Of a DNA stretch of 64,000 bases, positions 36,241 through 48,012 are shown piece after piece. Source of the DNA: Varroa destructor. Lineage: Eukaryota; Arthropoda; Arachnida; Mesostigmata; Varroidae. The stretch is taken from NCBI RefSeq assembly GCF_002443255.2, contig NW_019211455.1:30965778-31029777 (forward strand). The letters are read 5' to 3'. Each line of letters begins with the position of its first letter. Within the stretch, counting starts at the first letter, position 1. The notes under the pieces were generated by a model, which was not told where the DNA came from, ran no database searches, and saw only the letters and a program-made list of their open reading frames with translations. The position numbers and the translations under genes were made by a program.

Positions 36241-39200
36241 AGTTGTTCTCCCTTTGTCCTCTGTCTCCCCTTTAGGAGGAACTGTTCTTGATTAACTTAT
36301 TGGGGCTATCCCACTTCTTCGAGAAGACTTCATGGGCACGTGCGAGTGATAATTTTGTCAACTGCTTCACCGAGGCTGCGGCGGCAAATTTCGGGTGATT
36401 TGCACGACTCTCCGATCACTTAGGGGAAATAGGCTCATATCCGTAAATGGTGGCGGGTGCTACACGGCGGGAACCCCGAGGAACGTTCAGCAAACAACTG
36501 TGGATCTTGTTAAACTTCAAGGATTGGTGCCCAAAGCCTGGTCTTCATCGGAGCGTTATGTATAACCGGGATCGCCGACTACACATTTGTGCTCAAGAAC
36601 GACTCCCGTACAAAAGGGTGGTTTCAATATTCGAACTTCGAATATTCTTCGAATGTAGACTTCGAAGCGAACGTCTTTGTATCGAATGATGGTCATCGCG
36701 TATTAGGAATGGCTATCTTTTTTTTGAACGGCAAGGTCGCTAGATCTTATCCAAACGAAATACGATAGGGAGGGACAGTCTGGAAGTTGCACCATTATAT
36801 GCCCAAACGTCGATAAAGTAGGTGTTAAAGGTGACGAATTTTACACTAATATAACTAACACTCACGTCTAAAATTCTGCTAAACAATAAAGACCTTTACA
36901 TAAATGTAACAAATAAATACAGCTTTTCACCTATTCTTTTTTTAGTTCAGCCTTTGTGACAACAAAACGCATAATATAATAGTTTTGTCTCAATCGAAAA
37001 GGGCTTTTTTACTAAAAACGTTTGTCTCCTTCTATGACAGTCAGGACTCTCGAATGTTGCTTCTCTTACTTATCGAGCTTGTAGCGACTTTCAGTTTATA
37101 CGAATCCACCTGTTTATTCTATGTGAATGAATGTCTATGAATACACGCGTTTATGAAGCATAATGTCGAACCTTAGAATAGTGTCAATCGCTGAAACTAA
37201 AGTGTAGTAAAATGAAGTTAAAAGCAAAATCGTAATATGATTATAATCGCCCGCTAAAACAAGTTTCAATGAAATTTACTCGTCAGATATTTACGGCGTG
37301 CCACCAGCATGTGCACGTAGTGCCAACCACCGAACACTCTTCATTCCCACAGACAACTACTTGACAACCTAAATATCTCATCAACACCTCGTTATATCTG
37401 AATAGTCCTGCAAGTTCTAATAGGAATCCATTTCGAAATAGCCGCAATGTAGTTTGTACAACCTTTGTAATTTATTGTTCGCTCGGTGCCCCTATTTGTC
37501 CGCGATAAGAATAAATCGATTCATTTTCTTTCCAACGTATATTTTAGGTCAGTGCCATAAACCTCTCTCGGCAGCTGTCCCAGCTTATATTTATTAACCC
37601 TGTAATGTTGGATAAAAGCATAGTCTGTCCCTGGACGCATGTCAAGTTTGCCTTATACTCAAACGTTAACCTTGTAGTGAGCCTCCGTATGTGAACCCGG
37701 AAATTTCTAAAAACAACAGTGCGGTATAGTCCTTACCATTTTGGTCCATATTGTTACAGATGATACATTATGTTAAATAAGTCTACTTGTAGCAAATAGA
37801 TTTTTTCATTCACATACTTCCATATGTCAGCAGCATTAAAACATATGATTCTGACAATTAAATTATTTCTGGATATTCCGCAACGAGCTGCGTATAAAAC
37901 GGCCTTAAAATTCGCTTAAGCTAAAATCGACAAAGTCGATTTATTTATATTAAGAATAATTTTTTTTCTGCTATAACTTATTAGTGGACCTAAGGTCCTC
38001 TATAGGTAAGTTTGACAAAGCTTGCTATGCAATCTTTGCGCCGGCACGTATTAAAGCTGAATCAGGCTTTCCTGCGTGGAAAATCCTGTCCTTGGTTGCT
38101 ATTTTCTTTGGCCAATTTTTGGGAACACTTAGATCGCCAATTTTCCCGAAATGCTCTAACAAAATACCGAAAGCAAGAAGGGAATTCGGAAAATATACAA
38201 CAGCTCGAAGCCAAGAGAAATGAAAAAAGTTCTGAGACTGAATTCTTTTGGTGGTGGACTTACAATGTTCGTCACTATAACTCACAAAACAACACATGTT
38301 TACTGCCGATGTTAACATTTGGACATCAGCTCACGGTGGCTCACGGCAATCGTTTGGGAGGTAACCTCACGTCGATGTCGAATACAAGCCACTGCTATAA
38401 TACGTTATGAAATCGATGTAAAAGTAAAACCAGATTTGTCTATGCTATCGTTGCCTGAGCTGATGTCTCAGACGCTAAAAGCTAAGTGAGTTCTTCCTAA
38501 AAAGGCCTCAGCAATTCCTTTGTCATTGCTTATATATATTTGGGGTTCGGTTTATTTTGATCGATACACTTCTACAGCCTCTTCAAATGTCGGACTAGAA
38601 TATCGCAAACCGAACGATCCTCAGGTTCCTTTGCCACTTTGATGTGTTGAGCCGATTTTTGCCTATTGTGAGCCTTAAAATGCTGCCAGATGAAACTCGT
38701 GAGAAAACCAAGCTAAGCGAAATACCGATAAAGCTGCTGGCATTGGGAAATTGACTAAGCTAATTAATTGGCCTGGCTAAGTAGGTTGTGAATTGTTTCC
38801 CATGCTCGTCAAGCTAATATAGGTAATTGTAATATTAAATTTTTATTAATATATGAATAATACATAGATTCTAGTTGATGCCTTTTGTGCATCTATTATT
38901 TTACCTGAAAATAGGATATTTAGACAGTTTTTTTTAGATTATGATTTTTGAATGACGAACTATATGTGTATCGTCTGTGCTGTCGATTCGTATCGGTCTC
39001 TGATCTTTGCCGTATTTCAATTTTTTTTGTTATCTACTGTACCATCTGTTTGGATCGAGCCAAATTTCAAGTTCAAAGTACCCACCTGTCTTTCCCGTTA
39101 ACCAGTAATCTAGTAATCATTTCTCGTTTTCTTTAGCTATAATAGCTATAATTGGTGCATAGCGTTTTCAAAACGATCAGATACTAATGGCCAGTCTGCA

Positions 39201-39605
39201 GCTAAAAGGCTAAACCAGTTCAGCCCTGTTTTGTAGCTACCCGACCACAGACGCAATTACATGAAGCATATGCCCTTAATTTCTATGTAGAGTGCCGCTG
39301 CCGACGTATATAGTTGGCTATCAACGGTGCACTCTATCTCGAATCGTCCATATATTTCTTAAGAGACTTTTGGGATTGATATCGCGATTCGTTCCGCACA
39401 TATGCCATTTTCAGTAGAAACTTGTCCTTCAGTAGACGAAGACTAAGGTTACAGTTTGGGAACTATGCTGTAGCTCTATCTTCCTTTACGTTTTAACAGA
39501 ATGTGTTATACTATTATTTGTTTTCGTTATATGGCTAAGGTTTATTAATCTTTTCTAGTTATCTTGGTGATGGGTAAAAAGCTAACAAGCTCGATACCAT
39601 AAGCC
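36241..39605. other. Retroelement tail and AT-rich intergenic sequence
   Basis: 36,241-36,700 keeps the GC-richer composition of the retroelement but no further integrase motif is seen. It ends in TTCGAA-rich palindromes (AATATTCGAA/TTCGAATATT at 36,626-36,646). After 36.7 kb the DNA is AT-rich. The plus frame 38,012-38,410 (132 codons) and a minus frame over the same bases are unassigned. GTTCGGTTT at 38,545 recurs inverted at 38,607. No 3' LTR is recognisable. Confidence 0.5.
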
Positions 39606-39785
39606 ATGTTCGCAAAAGTCACACGTTCAAACTTGAATGCCCGCGCAAAAGATGTCACAGGAAAGGACAAGATTCCGCAGCGAAGGCTTTTAAGGGCACG
39701 TTATTCGGGGACAAGGGAAGTGCGATCGAGGAAAACCTATCTTCGGAACCAATTCGCTCGAGGAGATGTAATAATGTGGATCTAA
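39606..39785 (+). CDS. Small basic ORF, 59 aa
   Basis: The frame starts at GCCATGT and encodes 59 residues to TAA. It is strongly basic: Arg and Lys make up about a quarter, with RRLLRAR, REVRSRK and LRNQFARG in the second half. There is no signal peptide or membrane segment. The sequence is GC-richer and less repetitive than its AT-rich flanks. I do not recognise it. It could be a short DNA- or RNA-binding protein, an exon, or a chance frame. Confidence 0.22.
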   Translation: MFAKVTRSNLNARAKDVTGKDKIPQRRLLRARYSGTREVRSRKTYLRNQFARGDVIMWI

Positions 39786-39789
39786 TGCT

Positions 39790-42700
39790 TTGCTAGATCA
39801 CATATGAAGGTCATAATAGAATTAGGCTCTTGCGTCAAATATAGATGTCAGCACGTTAATCTTTAGGTATATCGAACCGCGTGCAGTTACCGCTGTGCGG
39901 TAGCTGGGGCGCTACTACTCCAACATAGCACTTCAAGACAAAGTACACAGTGGCTTGTTGCTGCTACTGCTATTGCTTCGGCTGTACAAATCGCATATTC
40001 GTACGAGCATAGTACTGGATTGTTGTAAGGTTTTACTGAACGTCGCTGACATAGATCATGTGTGTCCCTATACTCCGTACCAGAACGGAAGCGAATGTGT
40101 ACCTTTCTAGTAAATTGTATGTTATAGTTATTATCACTAGGTTAGCTTTGGCCACCAGGCTGCCTGTATATGTATGTATGTATGCATGCATCCAACGAAA
40201 AAACGTGGTGTAATTTCCGGATGCCCCTATACCGTCCAGCTATGCAGCTATACAACACAGCGGCCAGCGAGACTGCGTAGGTGACTTGGCCTGCGCTACT
40301 TGATGCGAGCCTCTTTGTATTGCGCAACTTCCAATAAGTCTGTAATGAGCAGAATTGGTCGGTGCCAGAGGACGGATAAGGATGTGATTCCTTATTCACA
40401 CAATTGACATCTGCGGCATAACATTAAATTGCGGTCAATCAAAATGACATCTGTAGTAGTAGATATGAAACGAAACCTGGATATTACTTCGCTGACTTGA
40501 CGTTTCAAAATAGGACCGTAAGTGTATAACAAAGGGTTTTTTTTCTCTACGAGCCGTCGAAACGGGTGATGATTCTGTGCAGTTGAAAGTGTTCCCTCTT
40601 TTTCATTGGAGATCTCAGCCTGCATTATCTCTGTATCGTTTCGACCGTGGCAACCGATAGATCCTGGGTGTTTAGGCGTGTACAAGACACTCTTTTACTA
40701 AAAACAAGTTTGCTTTATATCCGCACCTAGGTTCAAGGGTACTACTTGTTGTCTAAGACACACTTTGTGTTCCAGGCGTTCCTTAAGCTATTCGGCTTGT
40801 TCATGCACTCACTCCATCATCTACCTACATTTTTCACCACCCACCATGCGATGACTATGCGCTGTTGGCCATTTTAGATACTAGAACATGATGTAGCTCG
40901 CCGCCTTTGTAGGCATCGGACACTGCCATACTGCACAGCGCAATATTTCAAGTCGTTGGACCCCTCATAGAACGTCTACCTTTTCCGGCCGTCGTATCGT
41001 TCGATAGATTTCGATCTATCAAAAATGTTGCTTACTTCCTGAATTGTTCGGACCGGTTCATATGCGCTAAAATAGACTACTTGTTGTTGACACAAGCAAA
41101 TACTGCTAGAAGTCGCTATAAACAATAGAATCTCTCTATCAAACTATAAAGTGTCTAAAAAAATGTTCGATAATAAAGCCCTGGAACAGATTATTAAGAA
41201 ATAGTGTTCGGTAGCGGGAGTACATAGGTTCCCCTTAGTAATAACAAAGATCAGTTAGCTAATATATTGCACGATTTAACGTTAGGCAAAGTTATTATCG
41301 ATTATCTCTTCTACAGCTCCCTTGTTTAATTTTTTCACCCTTAATTACAGCTGTTTACCTACCATAGCCGAGCTTTTCCCGTCTTAGCTTTCCCATAATA
41401 TTGTTGCTCTTGATTAGGGTATGTACCTTTTTTCGAAAACGATATAACATCGCGATCTAATCGTTTGAATAATGGACGCACTTATTATGTCGCATACGCA
41501 GAACGTTTACCATTTGCTTCTACATATACAATAGTACATAGATGACTACTTAATTCGACAGTATTAAGTGATATGTCAAAATTTTCACAGCCTTGAGCTC
41601 TTGCACCTAGCCTAGCACAGCTTGTTCGCAGTAAACAACTATTACCGTGCAGCAAACGCTGCGTGGGTCACGGCGTGCAGCGTCCTATCCTAACGCGGAA
41701 AGGGTGTCGAATTCGCCCTTTCCACATGGGCGCTCCCTTTCCACGTAGTTACCCATGGGGAAAGGGGATGCACAAACAATCGCAGATCGGGTCAGAGTTT
41801 TCTACGAGAAAGAGCATCGGCCCCGTTCATTCAGCGACACATCGAAAACATGTGCGGGCGTGTTCACTTTGACACGAGTGGAGTGTGCCGTTTAATCTGA
41901 CTAGGCACAAACGGTAGCACATGGCCATCGTTCGGGAAAGAACAGAAAAAGATTGCTGTTGCTGCTATTGTCATACGTCTCAATAACCCTTTCGGGCTTT
42001 TGTCGACTCGTAAGAGATTGACCTTTGGTCATACGCTGTGAGTACTTGGGTAGGCCTACTCATTCGCTCCTTCTTTGTTTAGACCCTTCTTATTCCACGC
42101 GTGCTCGCTATTCCTACTTACAATCCTTTCACGCGTATGCCTAAAGGCTTCTGCTAAGAAGACAAGCGCGTGCACCGCTATTCGCCAGAACGAAAGCACC
42201 CGTGGCCTGAGCAAAGTGGCCGCTCGTCTTGGAGACGAAGCAGTATTTTGACACTGCATTTGCGCTATAGCGGTAGCGGGACGAACGTCGAGTCGCCAAT
42301 TTTGATTGACATTCTGGCTAACGACGATGCGTTTTTATCCGCCGTATCAAGGCAAGGTAGCGTTCTTCCTGCCAATGGCAGCATAAATGGCGTTATGAGC
42401 AGGAGCACGTTATAAAAAGCGAACGTGTACTTAACCAGTGGACAAGCAACTGAAAATTCGAACGACGAAGGAGCTGGTTCATAAACGCAAAGATCCATTC
42501 ACGCATTCATATTGAATAGGGACAGATGGCCAAGAACGATACCAGTGAAACCGTTTGAATAATCAGGCGACAATAGAAAGGGACCTAAGAACAGGAACAG
42601 AGTACAACTAAGTCTCTAGCAGTGCCCGCAAGACACTACTCGAACCGCCTGTGCTGTTACAACGCATAAAAAAACAAGTTTCCCACGACGAAGTGATTGT

Positions 42701-43420
42701 TCGTCTCGTATCAATGTAGGACGCGGGCCGCCAGTGACGAGGCAGTGTACATTTGACGTCAGCGTATTGCGTAAACGCTTGTCGTGCCGTGGAGAAGAAC
42801 CGTTTTCATCGAACAATGGCTTCGCAAAATGAAGAGGTTTTCCATCCGCTTGTAACACAATAAGGCATTCTGGGCAGGCAGTAGCTGTGATCGATCAGCA
42901 TGACGGTGATAGGTGGCGCTGTTATGATGACGAGCCCAGCAATGTGAGATTGTGCCGAATCAAATATTGATATGACCAAATGCGTATGACAGCGGCAACA
43001 AACTTTTGCAGTTATTCTGTGTTCGCGTAGAATCGGCTGAGCGTATCAGCGGCCATTGCAATATAATAAATTTGTGTCTTGCTTTCTCTGTCAGTGTTCT
43101 ACGTTGGGGATGTGAATAATGGCGTGTGTTTAACTGATGTTGTCGTTTTTGGTAAATGTGTGGCAAAAGGCCAACAACAATGTGACAGCTAATTGATTAC
43201 AGTATCGTCCTGCAAAGCAATGGATGCGATGGATAGCCCAACTATAGAACAGGGATATTCTGTTCGGTGCAAAGGCAACTCTACGTCAAGGACGGGCTAA
43301 ACTTGGCAGGGGGTGTGGGGGTCCCAGTCTCTTGGTATATTGTCGAACGTTTCCAACGCAGTCTGGTGCAAGAAGGGCGGTCTGTTCCTTAACATTTCAC
43401 CAGGTGGCCGAGTGGCCACA
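39790..43420. other. Intergenic sequence with GC-richer patch
   Basis: A short (TATG)n tract lies at 40,166-40,191. The hairpin GATAGAT-TTCG-ATCTATC is at 41,003-41,020. The patch 41,650-42,500 is GC-richer; it has unassigned frames at 41,663-41,872 and 42,170-42,415 on plus, and 42,265-42,498 on minus. No gene is recognised. Confidence 0.5.
41697..41767. repeat. Clustered GGAAAGGG / CCCTTTCC boxes
   Basis: The 8-mer GGAAAGGG occurs at 41,697-41,704, its reverse complement at 41,716-41,723 and again at 41,735-41,742, and a GGGGAAAGGGG version at 41,757-41,767. Four boxes in 71 bases could be a binding-site cluster or alternative hairpins. Confidence 0.75.
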
Positions 43421-43423
43421 AGA

Positions 43424-43583
43424 ATGGCGAGATATGGCCATCGGTCCGGCGGATGCTGCTGGAGGCTACCTGTCCTACAAAGCCTAATCGTCTATTTAGT
43501 TATCTTGCATAAGCAAAGTAGTCGCAGTGATGGAAGCCACGGCTTGGTAAGCGCCTGGCCGCTCGAGGAAGATGAACTCACAG
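43424..43583 (+). CDS. Candidate first coding exon
   Basis: An ATG in fair context (AGAATGG) opens a frame MARYGHRSGGCCWRLPVLQS that stays open for 53 codons to a textbook donor, CAG|GTAAGT at 43,581-43,589. A hydrophobic run (LIVYLVIL) sits near residue 21. The region from 43,300 is GC-rich and stop-poor, as in a 5' exon. No downstream partner exon could be identified, so protein identity is unknown. Confidence 0.28.
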
Positions 43584-43589
43584 GTAAGT

Positions 43590-46500
43590 ATTCGTACTAA
43601 CGGCAATACAAGTAACGTGCTGACCTGTTTCTGTAAACGTACGCTATGGATAATCGCTTCTATTTATGGACCTGGAGACATTAATCGCTATATTTTCGAT
43701 TCCGTCACAAAAAAGAGTAGCAGGCAGATGGCCCATCAACGGACGAACAGAGTCCAACTGAAACCGAGATCCTGTAATGCAACCATCTGATATAAGTGTC
43801 TTGTGACTCCACGGGTCGCAGATCATACTAGATTGATAAAGGATTTCCGTAGATAAATAAAGGATGCCCAAAGCAGAAAAACGAAACACTTTGCAAAGCT
43901 GGCACTTATAGTTCGACCGCGTTACCTATTCTGACACGAACCCTAGCTTGAATTTACGATGACTGATGTCATAGATACTATATAAACTACTGCCTGATAC
44001 ATGCAGACATTTTGCAGAGCACTCAAAGTGTCGTTATTAGATCGAAAAAAAGATTAAATACGATGCACAAAATGTAAACTAGTGAAATTAGTTTATTCAT
44101 AGATTGCTTCGCAGTATTACAGGCTAGTTGGGAAGACATGGCGGTGATCACTATCTTGGTTCACACTATACAGTCCAAATAGGCTGAAAGGCATGGGATC
44201 CGTTAATCAATTACTTGTATGTACATTTCTATTTATTTATTATATATATAGGTATTTAAATTCTCGTTTACTCTTTTATTCTATACTAGCTAGTAATAGG
44301 ACAAATCAATTAGAATGAACAACATCTTTAGCTCGCAAGAAAATGGCGCTACTGTGTGATATAACATATGATGTTCTATGGTATCACCTTAGCGGATGCC
44401 ACTTCAACAATGCAAGATGTCAGATGTCTTCTAAATTCTGCTTGACTGTATGTTACATAACCTTCACTTACACAGAGTATTCGAGTAAACGGTCGAACGA
44501 TCAAACTCATAACGAAGATTGGTAAGAATCCTTTGAAAAGCAAAATATCCTCTTCAATAGGCATTAACCAGACGTGATACATAAACACGTACAAAGGATG
44601 TAATGCTTCTATTCAACAGTTCGTTACTATGTGTCGATCTTTAGTTTTTTGTCATATATATATATATATATACATCTACGCCGGTACAGCACATAATGTA
44701 TCGTATGAAAACGAAGTCGCAACGCGCAAATTTGCCAGTTGTGTTAGTAGAAATACCACTAGCGGTGGTAATAGCTGTTGGTAAGAGCAGTACAAAAAAA
44801 GAGAATTTATCGAGATATACAGTTATAGCAGGGCTGGCCCTGTAGCAACGCGATAAGGCCGCTTGTTAATGTCGCCAGGTACGTACCACTTTTTGGCATC
44901 GGTTGGCAGACGCATACCCCAGCGACGCGCAGAAGCCAGGCTCGTACTTCTTGCACTCGTTCCACCCGCTCCGACAGAGACACAAACGCTGTTATGACGG
45001 CGTTCATGGTAGAAGCAAATCTATCACAATGGCAGTTGTTTATTGTAATAGCTCTGCTGGATTTAACGGTGGCCGAGGTTCGCAACGCTGTGGGTGGCGT
45101 GTTCCTCTTAGCGTGAATCGCTTCGATTCCTCGAATGCTGAAGGACAAAACGAGCAGGCACATAGAATGGTAAAGCCAGGAGGGTACACCGAATAATGAA
45201 GGCTGTTTCAGGTGAACGTCTGACCTCAAAGCATACATATATATAAAATTAAGTAGCACTTTGCTTAGTTTATATATATTTAAGGCGGTTTAAGATAAAC
45301 TAGCGTATTATTCTACTAACTACGGTTGTAGTAGTGAACGTAACGGTAGAACGTGATTGTCTACTTTCACTGTTTTTCTTGCCTTCCTATGTCAGTCTGT
45401 GCAACGATCAAATCGCTACCTAACCAACTATGTAAATAAAAACACCGTCAAACAATCCATTGCGTGGTTGTGGGATGTTATTAGTAGACTTGCGGGCACT
45501 CGAAGAAGCGGCACAGATTAAAATACATGTGAGTCTAGTTAGGGGTAACTATAGGCGATGGGTAGCCATACGAGTGCGACTCAATTAGGTACATGTACTA
45601 ACCTTTAACTTCTGTTTTAACTTGAGTATTCGAAGGTAATTAATTCCATCGTAGCTAAACACAGTTTACGATTGACAAGCGAGTGCAAAATTTGTCTGTA
45701 GGTAGATGTGCTAATACGTGCCACGTTCGCTATTAAGTTATCGCTCGAACTGAATTTTATTACAGAAACAGTACTATTTGACAGCTATCGGCTCTCACAC
45801 TAGTAAGCTGAGGTTATGCTGACTTCAATTTGTTATGCCGCCAGCATCTGGTGAGAGAACCATGGATGTCCTAGTTTGTACAAGCAATTAGTTTACTAAG
45901 CCAACCTTTTTGGTAATGCAAAGATTTGGGGTGAACGCTAGGATATCGTCGTTCTGAATGAAACTGCTAAATGCACCAGCCATATAATTCGCCACGTCGC
46001 TTCCTTTTCCGTCTATGTGATATACGAATAGCGTGCGGATTTAGTATGTAGGTACAAACGCACATTTTTAGGTACGTAAAAACGTTGGCCTAAAATATGG
46101 ACCACTATAGCATCTATACAGGTTAACGCACAATGGTGCGACAAGCGCAAAGAAAACCGTCTCGATGGTCAGAGTGTTCTAACACATTTGTTGGGTGACA
46201 TTATTTAGCTCTAACAAGGTTAATTTGCGCGTGATGTACTCACCGAAATATGCTCTAGATGCACCTAAACGCGTCCTTAGTAATAGTCATCGAGTATTAG
46301 GGCAAAATGGCCCATATTTTTTTAACATTGAATGCCGAATCTATACCGTCAGCTAAGTTACCGGCTTTGCTATTGATATCCTGAAGTTTTGCTGATAACT
46401 TTCATGTTGCACGTATACTGCTACATCTTCATTACGCTCTGACGTTGGGAAGGCACTAACATGCATCGTATAACTTTACTCTCAATGTAAGCCGCTGCTC

Positions 46501-47405
46501 GCGTTAAGGTCTTAGCTCTATTTGACTTTTTTCATCAAAAGGGCACTACTATCTTCCCCTATCTGGCCAATTATTATTTCGATTAATTATCTAAAATTTG
46601 TTAACGGGAGCGGATAATCGTTATAGTTCTTCTATTCTATAAATTATAGAGTAGCTGGGCCTGTAGCATCGCAGGATTGACTGGATCATCAGGCCTTATT
46701 AGCCATCTTCCTGGGACACAGTGTCTAGTATATGAGGTCGAACACTATGCCGATGTTCTATAAAGCTACGTATCCAGAAGGTAATAGATAGAGAATAAAA
46801 AAAAATACGGTGCTTACTATTAAATACCCCAATTACGGAAGGAATGTTCGGCATAACTACGTATTATCTTCAATCACTATTCGAACAAAGGTTGACGTGA
46901 AAGCTGAGAAATGATCTAGTGTACACCAGATCATATTGTATCGCATTATTGCTTTGTGATACTGTCTGAAGGGACACCCTGAGCATCTAATAGTAGTTGG
47001 ATCGACTGTATTGATACCCCTAACGTACAGAATTTGTTGTTCAAATCCATATCAATAGCAACTTTAGCAGCGAACATTTAAAGATTTCATACGACTGAAT
47101 TATACTTGTTGTAACTGCGGTATTTAAACACAATAGGACGACTGTTACTAGTTGAATTAAGTGTAGAGTGTCTATATAGCATGAAATGTACGCTTGGTAT
47201 GTAGAAGTATGTATTCCTCTATTTACTCACTTCGGAGATATCCCACCTTTCAGGTGAGGCAGAGACCACCCCTCTATTTACACAGTTTAAAGTTGTATCG
47301 CGAAGCGATTTGGCTGAAATAGCTCCATATCAACTCTCAGCGGTTGCCGATGAGGAACGCAACCAATGCTGAATTCAAACGAGAACGTATGTCTGTTTAC
47401 ATGCT
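43590..47405. other. Intergenic or intronic sequence
   Basis: The patch 44,810-45,250 is GC-richer. It has a minus frame of 150 codons (44,807-45,259) with an internal hydrophobic start (MCLLVLSFSIRGIEA), an opposing plus frame of 97 codons, and a CAG|GTACGT donor-like word near 44,878 on plus. Strand and function are undecided. (TA)n is at 44,654-44,672. The remainder to 47.4 kb is AT-rich with nothing recognisable. Confidence 0.45.
44654..44672. repeat. (TA)n microsatellite
   Basis: About nine TA units. Confidence 0.95.
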
Positions 47406-47412
47406 TTGCAAG

Positions 47413-47522
47413 CCAGTCGACGTGACCCTGTACATACCGCTAGTGTACATCTATGCACGACCGAGGATCTGTCGGATGCCATCTATGTGGCAGAAGACGT
47501 ACTCGGATTGAAGCTATGCGCG
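47413..47522 (+). CDS. Candidate internal exon
   Basis: The stretch follows an AG at 47,411-47,412 and precedes GTATGC at 47,523. In one frame it encodes text ending DLSDAIYVAEDVLGLKLCA, with codons mostly ending in G or C, unlike the surrounding AT-rich DNA. The pyrimidine tract before the AG is modest. The frame continues through the putative donor to a TAG at 47,587, so an unspliced ORF is also possible. The product is not recognised. Confidence 0.2.
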
Positions 47523-47589
47523 GTATGCGTTTACATTAGGACCCCGTTACCTATCGCGATGCCCACCACACTTCCTCTTCCTTTCTAGG

Positions 47590-48012
47590 ATGCTTCGTCT
47601 TCCACTGCATTGTTGTATCATTGGATCGTACGTTGTGATATCATGCCATGCCATGCCATTTTGCATACTGTTCGATACAACTTCAGATTGTCGCTGCCAC
47701 TGCCCTGGTGTAAACCACGATTTCGGTAAAACGAGCTGGTCGCTGTCTGTCTATCAGTCACGTGGCTGCCGGCTGTCGGACAGCTGCCGGGGCGATTATT
47801 ATTCAAGCTTTCTCGAAGAGAACGAAAACAGCAGAAGAGAAATAAGAAAAAGCAATCGTCATTTGTTTCTTAAATCTTCTCAGCCATTTTCTCCTACCGT
47901 CATTTTTATATTCCTCTACCGAACTTCTAGCACCTTACGATGCCAAGACGGGCAACAAATATTGCCGCTCGTAAGCTGCATTCACCGCAGCCGTCCAAGG
48001 ATTGACAATTAA
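47590..48012 (+). CDS. Unrecognised Cys-rich ORF, 140 aa
   Basis: An ATG at 47,590 opens 140 codons. The N-terminus (MLRLPLHCCIIGSYVVISCHA) is short, basic then hydrophobic, like a weak signal peptide. About ten Cys residues follow, with CRCHC at about residue 33. The middle is charged (EENENSRREIRKSNR) and a second hydrophobic patch lies near residue 103. No known Cys spacing pattern is recognised. The ORF begins right after the TAG of another open frame. It could be a secreted protein gene without introns, but chance is a real alternative. Confidence 0.2.
   Translation: MLRLPLHCCIIGSYVVISCHAMPFCILFDTTSDCRCHCPGVNHDFGKTSWSLSVYQSRGCRLSDSCRGDYYSSFLEENENSRREIRKSNRHLFLKSSQPFSPTVIFIFLYRTSSTLRCQDGQQILPLVSCIHRSRPRIDN

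Noticed and set aside
38012..38410. 132-codon plus ORF as a distal part of the retroelement
   Set aside because: No integrase, chromodomain or envelope motif is visible, and it lies about 1.3 kb beyond the composition change that ends the element.
41707..41720. GAATTCGCCCTT, the junction sequence of a common PCR-cloning vector
   Set aside because: Only this 12 base word matches; the bases on either side do not look like vector and no second, inverted junction is present.
42633..42650. Minus-strand GGCGGTTCGAG, resembling a tRNA B box
   Set aside because: Upstream bases on that strand give no A box or anticodon arm.
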